Source: Argonema antarcticum A004/B2
GTDB taxonomy: Bacteria > Cyanobacteriota > Cyanobacteriia > Cyanobacteriales > Aerosakkonemataceae
Assembly (NCBI RefSeq): GCF_023333585.1
Contig: NZ_JAIQZN010000058.1
Span: 1-34,348, forward strand
Direction of reading: 5' to 3'
DNA: 34,348 bases
Shown here: in pieces, positions 8,397 through 17,183 of the stretch
How positions within the stretch are numbered: the stretch's first letter is position 1
How the letters are laid out: every line of letters begins with the position of its first letter
Notes under the pieces: generated by a model
Database searches by the model: none
What the model saw: the letters and a program-made list of their open reading frames with translations, nothing else
Told to the model about the DNA's origin: nothing
Position numbers and translations under genes: made by a program

Positions 8397-9536
8397 GTGC
8401 TGCTATCTAAAGGCTTTGAAGTTGAGATGTACACTGGGACGCCACAAGGAAATATTGTGGGCCTCTCGGACAAGATTGTGGCAGACCTGGACGGATTTGT
8501 GACAGAGCCAGATAGTCGCAATGTGGAATATACTACTGCTCCGTTGTGTTCCTACGATCGATTGTTGTGTGCTTTGGTGCGTCCTCGGCAGCGACTGCGA
8601 TCGTACTTACAGCGTTTGGGAGACTATACCATCATTCCGGGAAGTACGCTTTCTTTGGGTGGAAGCGATCGCTTTTATCGTTCCGACCCCAATAACCCCT
8701 ACCACAGCTACATCGAAAACACTTACGGCACCAACGTCGTCACTGCCAGCATCCACATTAATATTGGCATCCGCAATCCAGAAGCTCTAATGCGGGCAAT
8801 TCGTCTCATTCGCCTGGAAGCACCCCTGTACTTAGCCTTAACTGCTTCTTCCCCATTTCTGGATAGTCGTCCTACGGGATATCACTCCACCCGCTGGGGA
8901 CTTTTCCCGAAAACCCCCGCAGATGTTCCTCTCTTTGAAAGCCACGCTCACTTTATCCGGTGGACAGAAGACCAGCTAGCCGCCGGTACAATGCAAAATG
9001 TCCGCCACCTGTGGTCGTCTGTCCGACCGAATGGCAACCGCCGCCCCTACGATCTCAATCGCCTGGAACTGAGAATCTGCGACTTAATTGTAGATCCGAT
9101 CGGCCTGCTGGCAGTTACAGCTCTCTTAGAAGCTCGTCTGTGCCAGCTGATGGCTGACCCCAGTCTCGACCCCCTAGAAAAAAGTCTACTGTCTTCCGAA
9201 GACTTAATTGCGATCGCCGATGCTAACGAAGTCGCCGCCGCAAAGCAGAGTCTGGATGCCTCCCTCAGACATTGGCAAGATGGCAGAGAAATTCTGGCAC
9301 GAGATTGGATTATGGAAATTTACCAGGAAGTCTCGCCTTTTGCCAAAAAACAAGGCTTCGGCTGTTTCCTTTCACCCCTGAAAAAAATCCTTCGAGAAGG
9401 CAACACTGCGATTCAGTGGTTAAAACTACACGAACAAGGTCTGGACACTCGACGCATTATCGCTCAAGCTATTCAAGCAACCCTTTTGCAAGAACAAGAG
9501 CTAGAAGATAAATTGTGCCAGCTTCTAGTAGCTTAG
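8397..9536 (+). CDS. gshA: Glutamate-cysteine ligase, cyanobacterial type
   Basis: A GTG start at 8397 has AAAGGAG about 5-6 nt upstream, which fixes the start. The 379-residue protein matches the cyanobacterial gamma-glutamylcysteine synthetase family: N terminus MLLSKGFEVEMYTGTPQG, then LSLGGSDRFYRSDPNNPYHSYIENTYGTNVV (split phrases SDRFYRSDPNNPYH and IENTYGTNVV), SIHINIG, TGYHSTRWGLFP, NRLELRICDL. It makes gamma-glutamylcysteine from glutamate and cysteine with ATP, the first step of glutathione synthesis in the cytoplasm. gshB is not adjacent. Identification rests on recalled family sequence, so the symbol is likely but not tested by search. Confidence 0.88.
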   Translation: MLLSKGFEVEMYTGTPQGNIVGLSDKIVADLDGFVTEPDSRNVEYTTAPLCSYDRLLCALVRPRQRLRSYLQRLGDYTIIPGSTLSLGGSDRFYRSDPNNPYHSYIENTYGTNVVTASIHINIGIRNPEALMRAIRLIRLEAPLYLALTASSPFLDSRPTGYHSTRWGLFPKTPADVPLFESHAHFIRWTEDQLAAGTMQNVRHLWSSVRPNGNRRPYDLNRLELRICDLIVDPIGLLAVTALLEARLCQLMADPSLDPLEKSLLSSEDLIAIADANEVAAAKQSLDASLRHWQDGREILARDWIMEIYQEVSPFAKKQGFGCFLSPLKKILREGNTAIQWLKLHEQGLDTRRIIAQAIQATLLQEQELEDKLCQLLVA

Positions 9537-9540
9537 GGAA

Positions 9541-9690
9541 GAGGGGCTAGGGGCTATAAAAGTCAAAAGTCAAAAGTCAAAAGTCAAAAGAAGAAATAAG
9601 AAATAAGAAAGGGGCTAGGGGCTAGGGGCTAGGGAAGAGGGAAGAATCCTTCTTTTGATTTTTGACTTTTGACTTTCCTAGCCCCTCGAC
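9541..9690. repeat. heptamer tandem repeats forming a long imperfect hairpin
   Basis: Left side: GGGGCTA units, then GTCAAAA repeated about four times. Middle: further GGGGCTA repeats (9610-9640). Right side: TTTTGATTTTTGACTTTTGACTTTCCTAGCCCCT, the approximate reverse complement of the left arm (written here as motifs TTTTGAC and TAGCCCC). Typical cyanobacterial short tandemly repeated sequence; in RNA it would fold just after gshA. Confidence 0.75.
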
Positions 9691-9824
9691 TCATCAGAAT
9701 ATTAAATCAATTGAGTTGTCTAACTTATTATTAAAAATATATATAGGTGGCCTCTGTCCTACGATAGATTTTAGATGATCGATGTTACGTTCTAATTGTT
9801 GGATTTCGATTAATTTTACGTCTC

Positions 9825-10286
9825 ATGCCGTTTGTTGTCCTGATTAATCCACAAATTCCACCCAATACTGGCAATATTGCCCGAACTTGCGCTGCAACGG
9901 GCACAGCGCTGCATTTAGTAGGGCCGCTGGGCTTTGAAATCAGCGATCGCTACCTCAAACGAGCCGGTTTGGACTACTGGCCCTACGTTGACCTGCATTA
10001 CCACGAATCCCTGTCAGATTTTCAAGCTTTCCACAAGCAACGCGGGGGACGATGGATTGGCTTCAGCGCTTCAGGACGTTGTAGTTATGTTCGCTGTCAA
10101 TTTCAAAATGATGACTGGCTTTTGTTTGGCACCGAAACCGCAGGACTACCCCCAGACGTACTGAAAGCTTGTGAGGAAACTGTGTGCATACCCATGACCC
10201 AGCCGGGAGTTCGCAGCTTAAATCTTTCTGTCAGTGCTGCGATCGGTCTATTTGAGGCCAGACGGCAACTCGGCTACCTGGGATAA
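9825..10286 (+). CDS. trmL: tRNA (cytidine(34)-2'-O)-methyltransferase
   Basis: A 153-residue SPOUT (SpoU) methyltransferase of TrmL/YibK length. Motif 1 INPQIPPNTGNIARTC, motif 2 WLLFGTETAGLP, motif 3 CIPMTQPGVRSLNLSVSAAI, which form the trefoil-knot SAM site. TrmL 2'-O-methylates the wobble base of certain tRNA-Leu species. ATG at 9825. Its TAA lies inside a small perfect hairpin (GGGATAA-ATT-TTATCCC, 10280-10296) that may help termination. It stands alone, with repeats upstream and a long gap downstream. Confidence 0.92.
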   Translation: MPFVVLINPQIPPNTGNIARTCAATGTALHLVGPLGFEISDRYLKRAGLDYWPYVDLHYHESLSDFQAFHKQRGGRWIGFSASGRCSYVRCQFQNDDWLLFGTETAGLPPDVLKACEETVCIPMTQPGVRSLNLSVSAAIGLFEARRQLGYLG

Positions 10287-11148
10287 ATTTTATCCCACTT
10301 TCTCTAAGAACCAGAAGTGCAATTAATCAACACTGTATTTATATATAAACATATAAGTTTATTGAGTATCCGGATGGGGCTGAAGACCTTACGACTATAG
10401 AGGTAGTCAAAAAAATCGACACGCTTATTACTCAAAGGGGCTCAAAATTATGCACCTATCTCAGGAAAGGTATTCGTCTGGCTACGATAAGAAATTTATA
10501 TGGCAATCTCTCTTGCCAGCGCCGATTGGATTGATAGATATTATTCAATTTTACATAAGTTGGTTCTCAATGAACGAAAAAATGTAGTATCTTGTTCCAC
10601 AATTAATCCTCTTTGCGCTTGATTACTTATAGCGATCGCGTATACCACTCGAAGAGCCTACCGAATTCTACGGTTGTTCTTTCGCTCTTAATTGGTTATA
10701 CCTGTGTTAAAACCAGCACTGTGTTGCGATCTCGAAGGGTGTGCTACAAACATCGCGACAAAAAAGATCTGGTTGCCCATATTGTCTTTTCAGGAAAAAT
10801 CTTGTTTCTTATTGATTGATGGTGTGTCTGAACTACAACGGGGCCCATGCCTGCGGCACCATTGTGACGAAGCTAATGCGCGAATCTCCTGGCGGTTTCA
10901 CAGGAGTGCCAAAATCTTCGCTTTGTCAAAGTGTCACAAGGGCGACTCTGGTAAGCGAAAAATGGTAGGCAAATTTTTTAAAGTTTTGTAAACTTGTCTA
11001 AAATCAAAAACCAGGGTAACCTTGCCTAAGTATGTTTACCTCAAGCGATCGCGATCCGTTTCGGGAAGTGATCGCAGTCATTGACAGGTAAACGTAGACG
11101 GCATCCATCAGGGACAGTTAAACGCTAGTGATCGTAGGAGGTCGTTTT
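10287..11148. other. 862-bp intergenic region, possible long leader of the M23 gene
   Basis: No credible gene: the ORFs here are short, lack RBSs and resemble nothing. At 10862-10959 the DNA is strongly self-complementary. TTGTGAC (10862-10868) pairs with GTCACAA (10933-10939); GAAG (10869-10872) pairs with CTTC (10916-10919); CTCCTG (10886-10891) pairs with CAGGAG (10901-10906). Alternatively TTCGCTT (10917-10923) pairs with AAGCGAA (10953-10959). Near 11083 and 11113 there is a GACAGGTAAACG/GACAGTTAAACG near-repeat. This could be a structured 5' leader; no known riboswitch consensus was recognised. Confidence 0.45.
11136..11141 (+). promoter_or_regulatory. Shine-Dalgarno AGGAGG deciding a TTG start
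   Basis: A perfect AGGAGG 7 nt before TTG 11149 places translation start there rather than at the upstream GTG 11128. Confidence 0.75.
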
Positions 11149-13584
11149 TTGAAACGAGCATTGACGCAAAAAATTAATCCAGCTATTCCTGCCTGTGAGG
11201 TAGACAATTCGGCAATGGTGGGACAGCTTAAACCAATTCCACCAGAGGTTAATCGTCGGGCTCGCACCTCTGCTGCCATGATTGGCTTAGCTATCTCAAT
11301 GGGTGCGTCTAGCCTGTTAATACCACAGCAGAGCGAGAGTGCTATTGCCGCAGAACCTATGGCTAGCAGCGCTTTATCAACAGTTCCATCAGCCACAGCA
11401 GAGGGAACGCTAGCAGCAGGATCTCAAGAGGTAAAAGAGATCGCAGCAGCGAGTGCTACAACTCCAGAAGCGATACCAGCACAAGAAGCAACAGAAGTTG
11501 CAATGCCAAAACCGCTGGTACTGGAACACAAAGCACAAGAATGGCAACCAACTGGAATAGGGACGAGTGCAGCTAAAGAGTCTACGGCGACAGAAAACAT
11601 CACGTTAAACCCTTCCCAAAAGGCTTACGAGGTTGAGCCTTTGAGTGTAACGCCAAAAATCAGTGGAATCGGTCACGATTTCAAAACTCGCGAGAGTGTT
11701 GCTACAGACTCGGAATCTTATAGTGTCGGACAAAATCAATTAGGGCCCAGGGCGACAACAGAAGCATCTACAACTTTGCCGGTCAGCGAATCTGCTACAG
11801 CAGCCGGTAATGTAAATAACCTTTTAAAAGCAAAAGAAGCAGTTGCACTCAACCGTCTGAGAGAGTCATCGAACCGTTTGAGAGCGAGTCTGGCGGAGTG
11901 GAAGTCTGAGGAGTTAGGAAATACATCGGCTCAAGTAGCTGAGCCGACTGCGCCAGTTGCAGTTACTGGAGACTTGAAACCCGTAATAGAACAAGCCCCT
12001 GCTTCTGTAGGGCTTTCTGATTGGCAACCTAAAGTGGCAGCTGTTGAGCCAGCAGTAGCCACAGCAACACAAGCTGACTCAGGCCGGGTGAGTGGGGCAG
12101 AGGCTTGGTCAGCGACCGTCCTGCCCCAGCCAGCGGTATCGGCACCGACAATGGTTTACCAGGTGAAGCCAGGGGATACGGTAGATGCGATCGCTCGCAA
12201 TTACGGGATCGCCCCGACGCTGCTAGCCAAAGCGAACGAGCTAAACAACCCGAATCGCATTCAGATTGCACAACTAATTTCAATACCTCAAGCCCAGTCC
12301 GTCGGGGTTACATCCAGTCAGTTAGCCTTAGACTCCTCTGAGTCTGAGCCAATATCACCAAATTTTGCGGCTTTGAATCGCTCAAGTGCGTCCTCAAAGC
12401 CCAACGTACCGATCGTCACAGCCTTGGCACCAGGTTCCAGCCGAGATGGGATCTCAATTCCTACCGTGCCTCCAGCGAATTGGACTCCCAGCATAGCGAC
12501 AGAGTCAGCTTCTACCTCGTTGGGAACAGACGCCGTTCCGCCCGGGTTTAAGGGTGCCAAATATGAGGTTCCCGAACACCTATCAAGGACAAAGCAGACT
12601 GCTGGAGCTGTTAATGGGAAAGACTTCCAGTTACCCACACCTCCAGGAGAACCCTCTCTGTTTGCTGAGAATGAGCCTAACCAGGAGTCTCAAGCCAATT
12701 CAAAACAGGAAGATAATCTCTACGTCGAGCGCTTGCGGGCTGAAATTTTGCAACTGCGCGAGCAGTATCGACACCAGCAAGGCAGCGATGTATTGCAGCG
12801 CGTAACGTCAATGCGTCAGCCCTATGCAACCCCAAATCCGACGCCAGCTGTAACGCCGACGCCAGCAGTCACGCCGCTGAATTCGTCTCCGGAATCGCGC
12901 CCGTCCTTGACATCCTCTACCCCCGTCAATCGGGACTATAATCCAAATCGGTATAACGAGACGTTGCAGGCAGAAATTCAAAGACGATCTGGAAGAGGGC
13001 CATCCCAACAGAGTTCAATTCAGATTCCGGTTGCGGAACGTGCTATAGCTCCTGCGAAAAGGCAGCAACAGCTGGTCGCTACCGCCCCAATAGGGCCGGA
13101 GGCATATCAGCCTTACAACCAACCCGCACCAAGGATGGTGGCTCCAGAGTTACCCCCCCTTCCCGGCCCGGATAACTATCTCCCTGGTGGTTTAAACCAG
13201 AACTTGAACGGGTATAACTGGCCAGCAAGAGGAGTCCTCACTTCAGGCTATGGCCGCCGCTGGGGACGGATGCACAAGGGGATTGACATAGCAGCTCCTA
13301 CTGGAACGCCGATTGTGGCATCTGCTCCTGGCGTCGTAGTGTATGCACGCTGGAACTCTGGTGGCTATGGAAATCTGGTGGACATTAGACACCCTGATGG
13401 CAGTCTGACTCGCTATGGTCACAACAGCCGCATTTTCGTGCAAGAGGGGCAAGCGGTTGAGCAAGGTCAACAGATTGCGGCAATGGGCAGTACGGGATAC
13501 AGTACTGGTCCCCACTGTCACTTTGAGCTGCATTCGCCTGGACGGGGAGCGGTAAATCCGATGGCGTTTCTATCCCGCCGTTGA
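11149..13584 (+). CDS. LysM and M23 peptidase domain protein (cell-wall endopeptidase)
   Basis: Start chosen as TTG 11149: AGGAGG at 11136-11141 lies 7 nt upstream, whereas the GTG at 11128 has no RBS and would contain it. The 811-residue product begins MKRALTQKINP. A hydrophobic stretch (RTSAAMIGLAISMGASSLLI, about 35-55) acts as membrane anchor or signal. A long Ala/Ser/Thr/Pro-rich region follows, with a LysM at about 335-378 (VYQVKPGDTVDAIARNYGI) and a coiled-coil bit (VERLRAEILQLREQY). The C-terminal M23 (LytM) domain shows HKGID (His709), an expected Asp, and HCHFELH (His789, His791). It should bind and cut peptidoglycan peptide bridges in the periplasm, as in cell separation. It is monocistronic, ending at a strong terminator. 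Confidence 0.92.
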   Translation: MKRALTQKINPAIPACEVDNSAMVGQLKPIPPEVNRRARTSAAMIGLAISMGASSLLIPQQSESAIAAEPMASSALSTVPSATAEGTLAAGSQEVKEIAAASATTPEAIPAQEATEVAMPKPLVLEHKAQEWQPTGIGTSAAKESTATENITLNPSQKAYEVEPLSVTPKISGIGHDFKTRESVATDSESYSVGQNQLGPRATTEASTTLPVSESATAAGNVNNLLKAKEAVALNRLRESSNRLRASLAEWKSEELGNTSAQVAEPTAPVAVTGDLKPVIEQAPASVGLSDWQPKVAAVEPAVATATQADSGRVSGAEAWSATVLPQPAVSAPTMVYQVKPGDTVDAIARNYGIAPTLLAKANELNNPNRIQIAQLISIPQAQSVGVTSSQLALDSSESEPISPNFAALNRSSASSKPNVPIVTALAPGSSRDGISIPTVPPANWTPSIATESASTSLGTDAVPPGFKGAKYEVPEHLSRTKQTAGAVNGKDFQLPTPPGEPSLFAENEPNQESQANSKQEDNLYVERLRAEILQLREQYRHQQGSDVLQRVTSMRQPYATPNPTPAVTPTPAVTPLNSSPESRPSLTSSTPVNRDYNPNRYNETLQAEIQRRSGRGPSQQSSIQIPVAERAIAPAKRQQQLVATAPIGPEAYQPYNQPAPRMVAPELPPLPGPDNYLPGGLNQNLNGYNWPARGVLTSGYGRRWGRMHKGIDIAAPTGTPIVASAPGVVVYARWNSGGYGNLVDIRHPDGSLTRYGHNSRIFVQEGQAVEQGQQIAAMGSTGYSTGPHCHFELHSPGRGAVNPMAFLSRR

Positions 13585-13617
13585 TAGTTTTGCAGCTATC
13601 ATATCTGCGATCGAATT

Positions 13618-13648
13618 GGGGAGTTGTTTGACTCCCCACTTTTTTTTC
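13618..13648 (+). terminator. rho-independent terminator after the M23 gene
   Basis: GGGGAGT (13618-13624), loop TGTTTG, ACTCCCC (13631-13637), then AC and a run of eight T. It lies 34 bp after the stop codon. Confidence 0.92.
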
Positions 13649-13708
13649 TCAGGGGGCTAGCAATTTCTCAAAACTGTATGTTATTCTTGTAATTGTCTTA
13701 AAAATTAT

Positions 13709-13782
13709 GGCTCAGTAGCTCAGTTGGTTAGAGCGCGGGACTCATAAGCCTGAGGTCGTTGGTTCAATTCCGACCTGAGCCA
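13709..13782 (+). tRNA. tRNA-Met (anticodon CAU), elongator type
   Basis: Cloverleaf by eye: acceptor GGCTCAG/CTGAGCC (seven pairs), D arm GCTC-AGTTGGTTA-GAGC, anticodon loop CTCATAA, T arm GTTGG-TTCAATT-CCGAC, discriminator A; CCA is not encoded. The paired G1-C72 argues against initiator tRNA. The anticodon stem CGGGA/GCCTG has an A31-G39 mismatch. A CAU anticodon could also be tRNA-Ile2 after lysidine modification; elongator Met is preferred on resemblance. Confidence 0.9.
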
Positions 13783-13791
13783 TTGATAAAG

Positions 13792-13818
13792 TAGGGGGTT
13801 AGCATTGCCTACCCCCTA
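13792..13818. terminator. hairpin between tRNA and convergent gene
   Basis: TAGGGGGT (13792-13799) and ACCCCCTA (13811-13818) form an 8-bp stem with an 11-nt loop. It is 10 bp after the tRNA and 18 bp before the end of the minus-strand debranching gene, so may serve both; T runs are weak. Confidence 0.55.
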
Positions 13819-13835
13819 TTCATATTTATTCATAT

Positions 13836-15956
13836 TCAGCAATCATGCCAGTGACGGATAATTTCGGCTACAGACCATGCTTGGGCAAAGGCTCCCTGGG
13901 GTGAGTGGGGCGGATCGCCATCAAAAATTTCGGAAACCGAACCCAAGCAAGCTTGTTGCTGGAAATGTTCTACTAAAGATTGCCAATCAAAGGGAACGGG
14001 TATTTCTGGATAGAAACGTTTCCAAGCAGCAAGAAAAGGGCCAATCAGCCAACTCCAAACAGTGCCTTGATGGTAAGCCCTGTCTCGGTGGATGGGGTCT
14101 CCAGCATAGCGATCGATGTAATCGGGGTCAGACGGGTCGAGACTGCGTAAACCGTAGGGGGTCAGAAGGCGCGAGCGTGCCACCTCCAATACTTGACGAG
14201 CTTGATGCTCCTCAAACCCACAATGATGCAGCGAAAGTGCCACAACCGCATTCGGACGAATTGCCGGATCGGGCTGTCCATCCGGCTCGATCGTATCGTA
14301 AAAATAGCTTCGGTCTGGATTCCAAAACTTTTTCAGCGATGCCTTAACCTGTTCTGCTTGCTGGGCATAGCGTTGCGCTTGGTTACTGAAGCTCTCCTGC
14401 TTCTCTGGTGTTTCTTTTGCCAAATGCTGGGCCCACTGCGTCGCCCAACACAAAGCTGAGTACCAGAGGGCGTTGATTTCTACTGGTTTGCCGCGACGCG
14501 GCGTGACGGGTTGACCGTCAATCACAACATCCATCCAGGTAAGCGCTACGGCGGGCGCATCCCAACTTAGCAGCCCATCAGTAGCATCGACGAGGATATT
14601 GTAAAGAGTACCGCCACAAAAGGCTTTGTAGATCTGCCGCACTACGGGATATTGCTGGGCTAAGAAATCCCAATCCTGGGTTACTTCCAGGTAAAGTCCC
14701 AGTATTTCTATCCACCAAAGCGCAGCATCAATACTGTTGTAGAATGGCTCAGCCCCAGAATCTGGGAAAGCATTGGGAATCAGACCCGACTTACAGTAAC
14801 GACCGAAGGTTTGCAGCAATCCTTTGGCTAAGTCAAAGCGCTGAGTTGTCAGGGCTAAACCGGGCAAGGCAATCAGCGTATCCCGTCCCCAATCATTAAA
14901 CCAGGGATAACCAGCGATTATGGTAGGGCCAGCAATGGAGGCGCGGTAGACGATAAATTGATCGCCCGCTTGCAGCAACTGACGCCAAATATTGGGGACT
15001 GGGGATTGGGGAGTGGAGGAGTGGGGGAGCGGGGGAGTGGGGGAGTGGGGGAGTGGGGGAGTGGGGGGAATTATTATGTACATTTTCTCCCGCTCTCCCC
15101 CTCGTCTTCTCTCGTTCTCCCGCTCTCCCGCTCTCCTCTCCTCCTCTGCCTGCACAGCTTGCTCAAAGTCCAGAGGACTAAGCCGATCGGCCTCTGCATT
15201 GGGCCATCCTACTTGCGCTTCTAGGATGAGGGAGTCTCCCGGTGGCAGGGTTATTGTTAAGTAGCCTGGACTGTAGAGGTCTTCCCTTGAGCCTAAACCC
15301 CGCCGTTTCTCTTCAGGATAGTGATAATCCCAGTACCAGACTCCTTCTGGTTGATAGTCACCGTCACTCCAGCGCAGCTGCCAAGGCGTCCCCACGCGAT
15401 CGGGACGAGTCGCTTGCAGACAGACTTGCCGCTGGCCCAGAAATTGCGAAAAGCATAATCCTAGTTCGGCTGATTGCTGGTGGTGAAAGTTGCGATCGCC
15501 AATCAGCGGTCGCAACCTCAAAATCGCTACTTCTCCACCTTCATAACGATACTCAATCAAAATACTGTTACAGAACTGGGGATTCTCCTGGGCTTCGCTG
15601 CCGCCCCGCTCCCCCGCTAATCCATCAGGCATCACCATCCGCCTCGTCAGCTGCCAGTTATCCCCACTCCATACCCATGTAGGTACTGGGTCAATCTCAA
15701 AAGAGCGCAGATAGCGATCGCCACGTGGGGCAATTGTCCCATCCCACCAAAAATTCGTTCCTAGCGCCCAAACTTGCCCCCCCACTTCCAGCGTTGCCTC
15801 CAAGTGAGACAGCAGCAGGGTACGCTGACTGGGCGGATCGAGAGCAGCAATCAACCAACCGTGATAAGTCCGGGTGCGAGCGTCGCTTACCGTGCCACTG
15901 GCAAAACTGCCTAAACCATTTGTCAGCAGCCATTCTCTTGTATCCAAATCATCCAT
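13836..15956 (-). CDS. Glycogen debranching enzyme, amylo-alpha-1,6-glucosidase family (GH133-like)
   Basis: A 706-residue protein with an N-terminal GDE domain (WLLTNGLGSFASGTVSDARTRTYHGWL phrases LTNGLGSFASGT and RTYHGWL; about 1-255) and a C-terminal (alpha/alpha)6 barrel (about 335-706). The barrel shows PWFNDWGRDTLIALPGL, GLIPNAFPD, YNSIDAALWWIE, WMDVVIDGQPVTPRRGKPVEINALWY (as WMD and KPVEINALWYSAL) and HQGTVWSWLIGPF. It would hydrolyse alpha-1,6 branches of glycogen, complementing glgC further along. Between the domains lies an odd segment (about 14995-15150) of Glu/Arg-rich then Pro/Ser/His-rich repeats, encoded by the GAGTGGGG-type repeat. ATG at 15956. Function is by family; whether the insert is tolerated is unknown. 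Confidence 0.9.
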   Translation of the reverse strand: MDDLDTREWLLTNGLGSFASGTVSDARTRTYHGWLIAALDPPSQRTLLLSHLEATLEVGGQVWALGTNFWWDGTIAPRGDRYLRSFEIDPVPTWVWSGDNWQLTRRMVMPDGLAGERGGSEAQENPQFCNSILIEYRYEGGEVAILRLRPLIGDRNFHHQQSAELGLCFSQFLGQRQVCLQATRPDRVGTPWQLRWSDGDYQPEGVWYWDYHYPEEKRRGLGSREDLYSPGYLTITLPPGDSLILEAQVGWPNAEADRLSPLDFEQAVQAEEERRAGERENERRRGGEREKMYIIIPPTPPLPHSPTPPLPHSSTPQSPVPNIWRQLLQAGDQFIVYRASIAGPTIIAGYPWFNDWGRDTLIALPGLALTTQRFDLAKGLLQTFGRYCKSGLIPNAFPDSGAEPFYNSIDAALWWIEILGLYLEVTQDWDFLAQQYPVVRQIYKAFCGGTLYNILVDATDGLLSWDAPAVALTWMDVVIDGQPVTPRRGKPVEINALWYSALCWATQWAQHLAKETPEKQESFSNQAQRYAQQAEQVKASLKKFWNPDRSYFYDTIEPDGQPDPAIRPNAVVALSLHHCGFEEHQARQVLEVARSRLLTPYGLRSLDPSDPDYIDRYAGDPIHRDRAYHQGTVWSWLIGPFLAAWKRFYPEIPVPFDWQSLVEHFQQQACLGSVSEIFDGDPPHSPQGAFAQAWSVAEIIRHWHDC
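14995..15150. repeat. GAGTGGGGGA tandem repeat inside the debranching gene
   Basis: Plus strand reads GGAGTGGGGGAGTGGGGGAG-type units (about six copies, 15009-15067), then CTCTCCCGCTCTCC units (15090-15140). The same motif is intergenic at 8255-8303. It is in frame on the minus strand, giving PLPHSPTPPLPHS and RRGGERE-type low-complexity peptide. Confidence 0.8.
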
Positions 15957-16170
15957 TGCTACTCAAAATCGTTATGAGTTATGATATGTTTCTAACAGTT
16001 CGTAAATAGTCAGTTGTTGCCCTTACTGGTAGGTAATCAAGCTTTCTGAGGGTAAAGTCATTGGACTCCCTGTGAAGAAAGAATCTCAGTCCCTAAAGGG
16101 ACCCAGAGTGTCAACTGCTATTGTGTACAACTCGATAGACAGTCATTTTAAGGATAAGGAGAATCCGTTC

Positions 16171-16782
16171 ATGCCCTTAACTTACGCAGCCGAAGGATGC
16201 CTTCGAGTTGGTCAACCTGCTCCCGATTTTACTGCAACGGCTGTGGTCGATCAGGAATTCAAGACGATTAAACTGTCTGACTATCGCGGTAAATATGTAA
16301 TATTGTTCTTTTATCCGCTTGACTTTACCTTTGTTTGCCCGACGGAAATCACAGCTTTTAGCGATCGCCACAACGAATTCAAAGCAATCAACACCGAAAT
16401 CCTGGGCGTCTCTGTTGACAGCGAATTTTCCCACTTAGCTTGGATTCAAAGCGATCGCAAATCAGGCGGCGTTGGCGACCTGAATTATCCTCTGGTTTCG
16501 GATATCAAGAAAGAAATCAGCGCTGCTTACAACGTTCTCGATCCTGAAGCTGGAGTAGCCCTGCGCGGCTTGTTTATTATCGACAAGCAAGGTATCATTC
16601 AGCACGCCACCATCAACAACCTGTCCTTTGGTCGCAGTGTAGAGGAAACCCTAAGAACCCTGAAGGCCATTCAATACGTTCAGGCTCACCCTGATGAAGT
16701 TTGCCCCGCCGGTTGGCAACCGGGTGACAAAACAATGACACCTGACCCAGTGAAGTCCAAAGTTTACTTTGCCTCTGTTTAA
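16171..16782 (+). CDS. Typical 2-Cys peroxiredoxin
   Basis: The ATG at 16171 has AAGGAG (16156-16161) 9 nt upstream and gives 203 residues, the usual length; an in-frame GTG at 16072 has no support. The AhpC/TSA fold is clear: [27 protein letters not shown] with peroxidatic Cys56, and [11 protein letters not shown] with resolving Cys178. The GG(V)G and C-terminal YF-type features ([17 protein letters not shown]) suggest a eukaryote-like, overoxidation-sensitive enzyme as in cyanobacteria. It reduces H2O2 and organic peroxides, probably with thioredoxin. Another peroxiredoxin-like gene follows after 400 bp on the same strand. Confidence 0.95.
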   Translation: MPLTYAAEGCLRVGQPAPDFTATAVVDQEFKTIKLSDYRGKYVILFFYPLDFTFVCPTEITAFSDRHNEFKAINTEILGVSVDSEFSHLAWIQSDRKSGGVGDLNYPLVSDIKKEISAAYNVLDPEAGVALRGLFIIDKQGIIQHATINNLSFGRSVEETLRTLKAIQYVQAHPDEVCPAGWQPGDKTMTPDPVKSKVYFASV

Positions 16783-16808
16783 TTGGTTCTTTCGTGTCAA
16801 ATATGCTG

Positions 16809-16875
16809 TTGTAGGGACACGGCATATTTAAATCTTTTGTATGACCGACATATTTATGATGCCGTGTCCCTACAA
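16809..16875. repeat. 17-bp inverted repeat around GTAGGGACACGGCAT
   Basis: TTGTAGGGACACGGCAT (16809-16825) and its exact reverse complement (16859-16875), with a 33-nt AT-rich centre. It matches a well-known type of cyanobacterial dispersed palindrome and may also terminate the peroxiredoxin transcript. Confidence 0.85.
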
Positions 16876-16921
16876 AAATGTTCATAACGAACATTTGCAG
16901 GCCGGATTCCGAAAGACCAGG

Positions 16922-16988
16922 ATAAAATGTCAACCCTAATACTGCAACTTAAACCTATAAGCTTGTAGAGTTGGGGTTGATATTTTAT
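16922..16988. repeat. 67-bp imperfect palindrome
   Basis: ATAAAATGTCAACCC (16922-16936) and GGGTTGATATTTTAT (16974-16988) pair at 14 of 15 positions. An inner pair CAACT/AGTTG extends the stem. MITE-like appearance without target duplications that I can define. Confidence 0.6.
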
Positions 16989-17183
16989 ATACAATTAGAT
17001 AAGCGATATCCAGAAGTTATCTGTTGTCATCATTGGTTAAATTTTTAACGCAGATGAAGAGGGATAAACGCAGATATGAGAAGACGAATTTTTTGCACTA
17101 AAGCCGAATGATATCAGACGCCAATAAACAGGGTTTATCTGGCAGACATTTTCAATTTATAATCTTAAATCTCAAATGATATT

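Larger units (their letters stand above)
16783..17183. other. intergenic region with dispersed palindromic repeats
   Basis: No gene is seen. It holds two inverted repeats (16809-16875 and 16922-16988) and, at about 17048-17080, an ACGCAGATGAAG...AAACGCAGAT element of a type scattered in cyanobacterial genomes. Confidence 0.65.

Noticed and set aside
10840-10980. c-di-AMP (ydaO-yuaA) riboswitch, suggested by the downstream cell-wall hydrolase
   Set aside because: The conserved CAGCUAACC and GGUGAAUC type strings are not present; GACGAAGCTAA is only a faint resemblance.
10692-10991. 99-codon plus-strand ORF in the gap before the M23 gene
   Set aside because: No RBS, no recognisable motif, and it overlaps the self-complementary segment; composition does not look coding.
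16072-16170. 33-residue N-terminal extension of the 2-Cys peroxiredoxin from GTG 16072
   Set aside because: The RBS AAGGAG precedes ATG 16171, and that start gives the normal family length.
16809-16988. Insertion sequence ends
   Set aside because: The two inverted repeats have different sequences and no transposase fragment lies between; they are dispersed palindromes.
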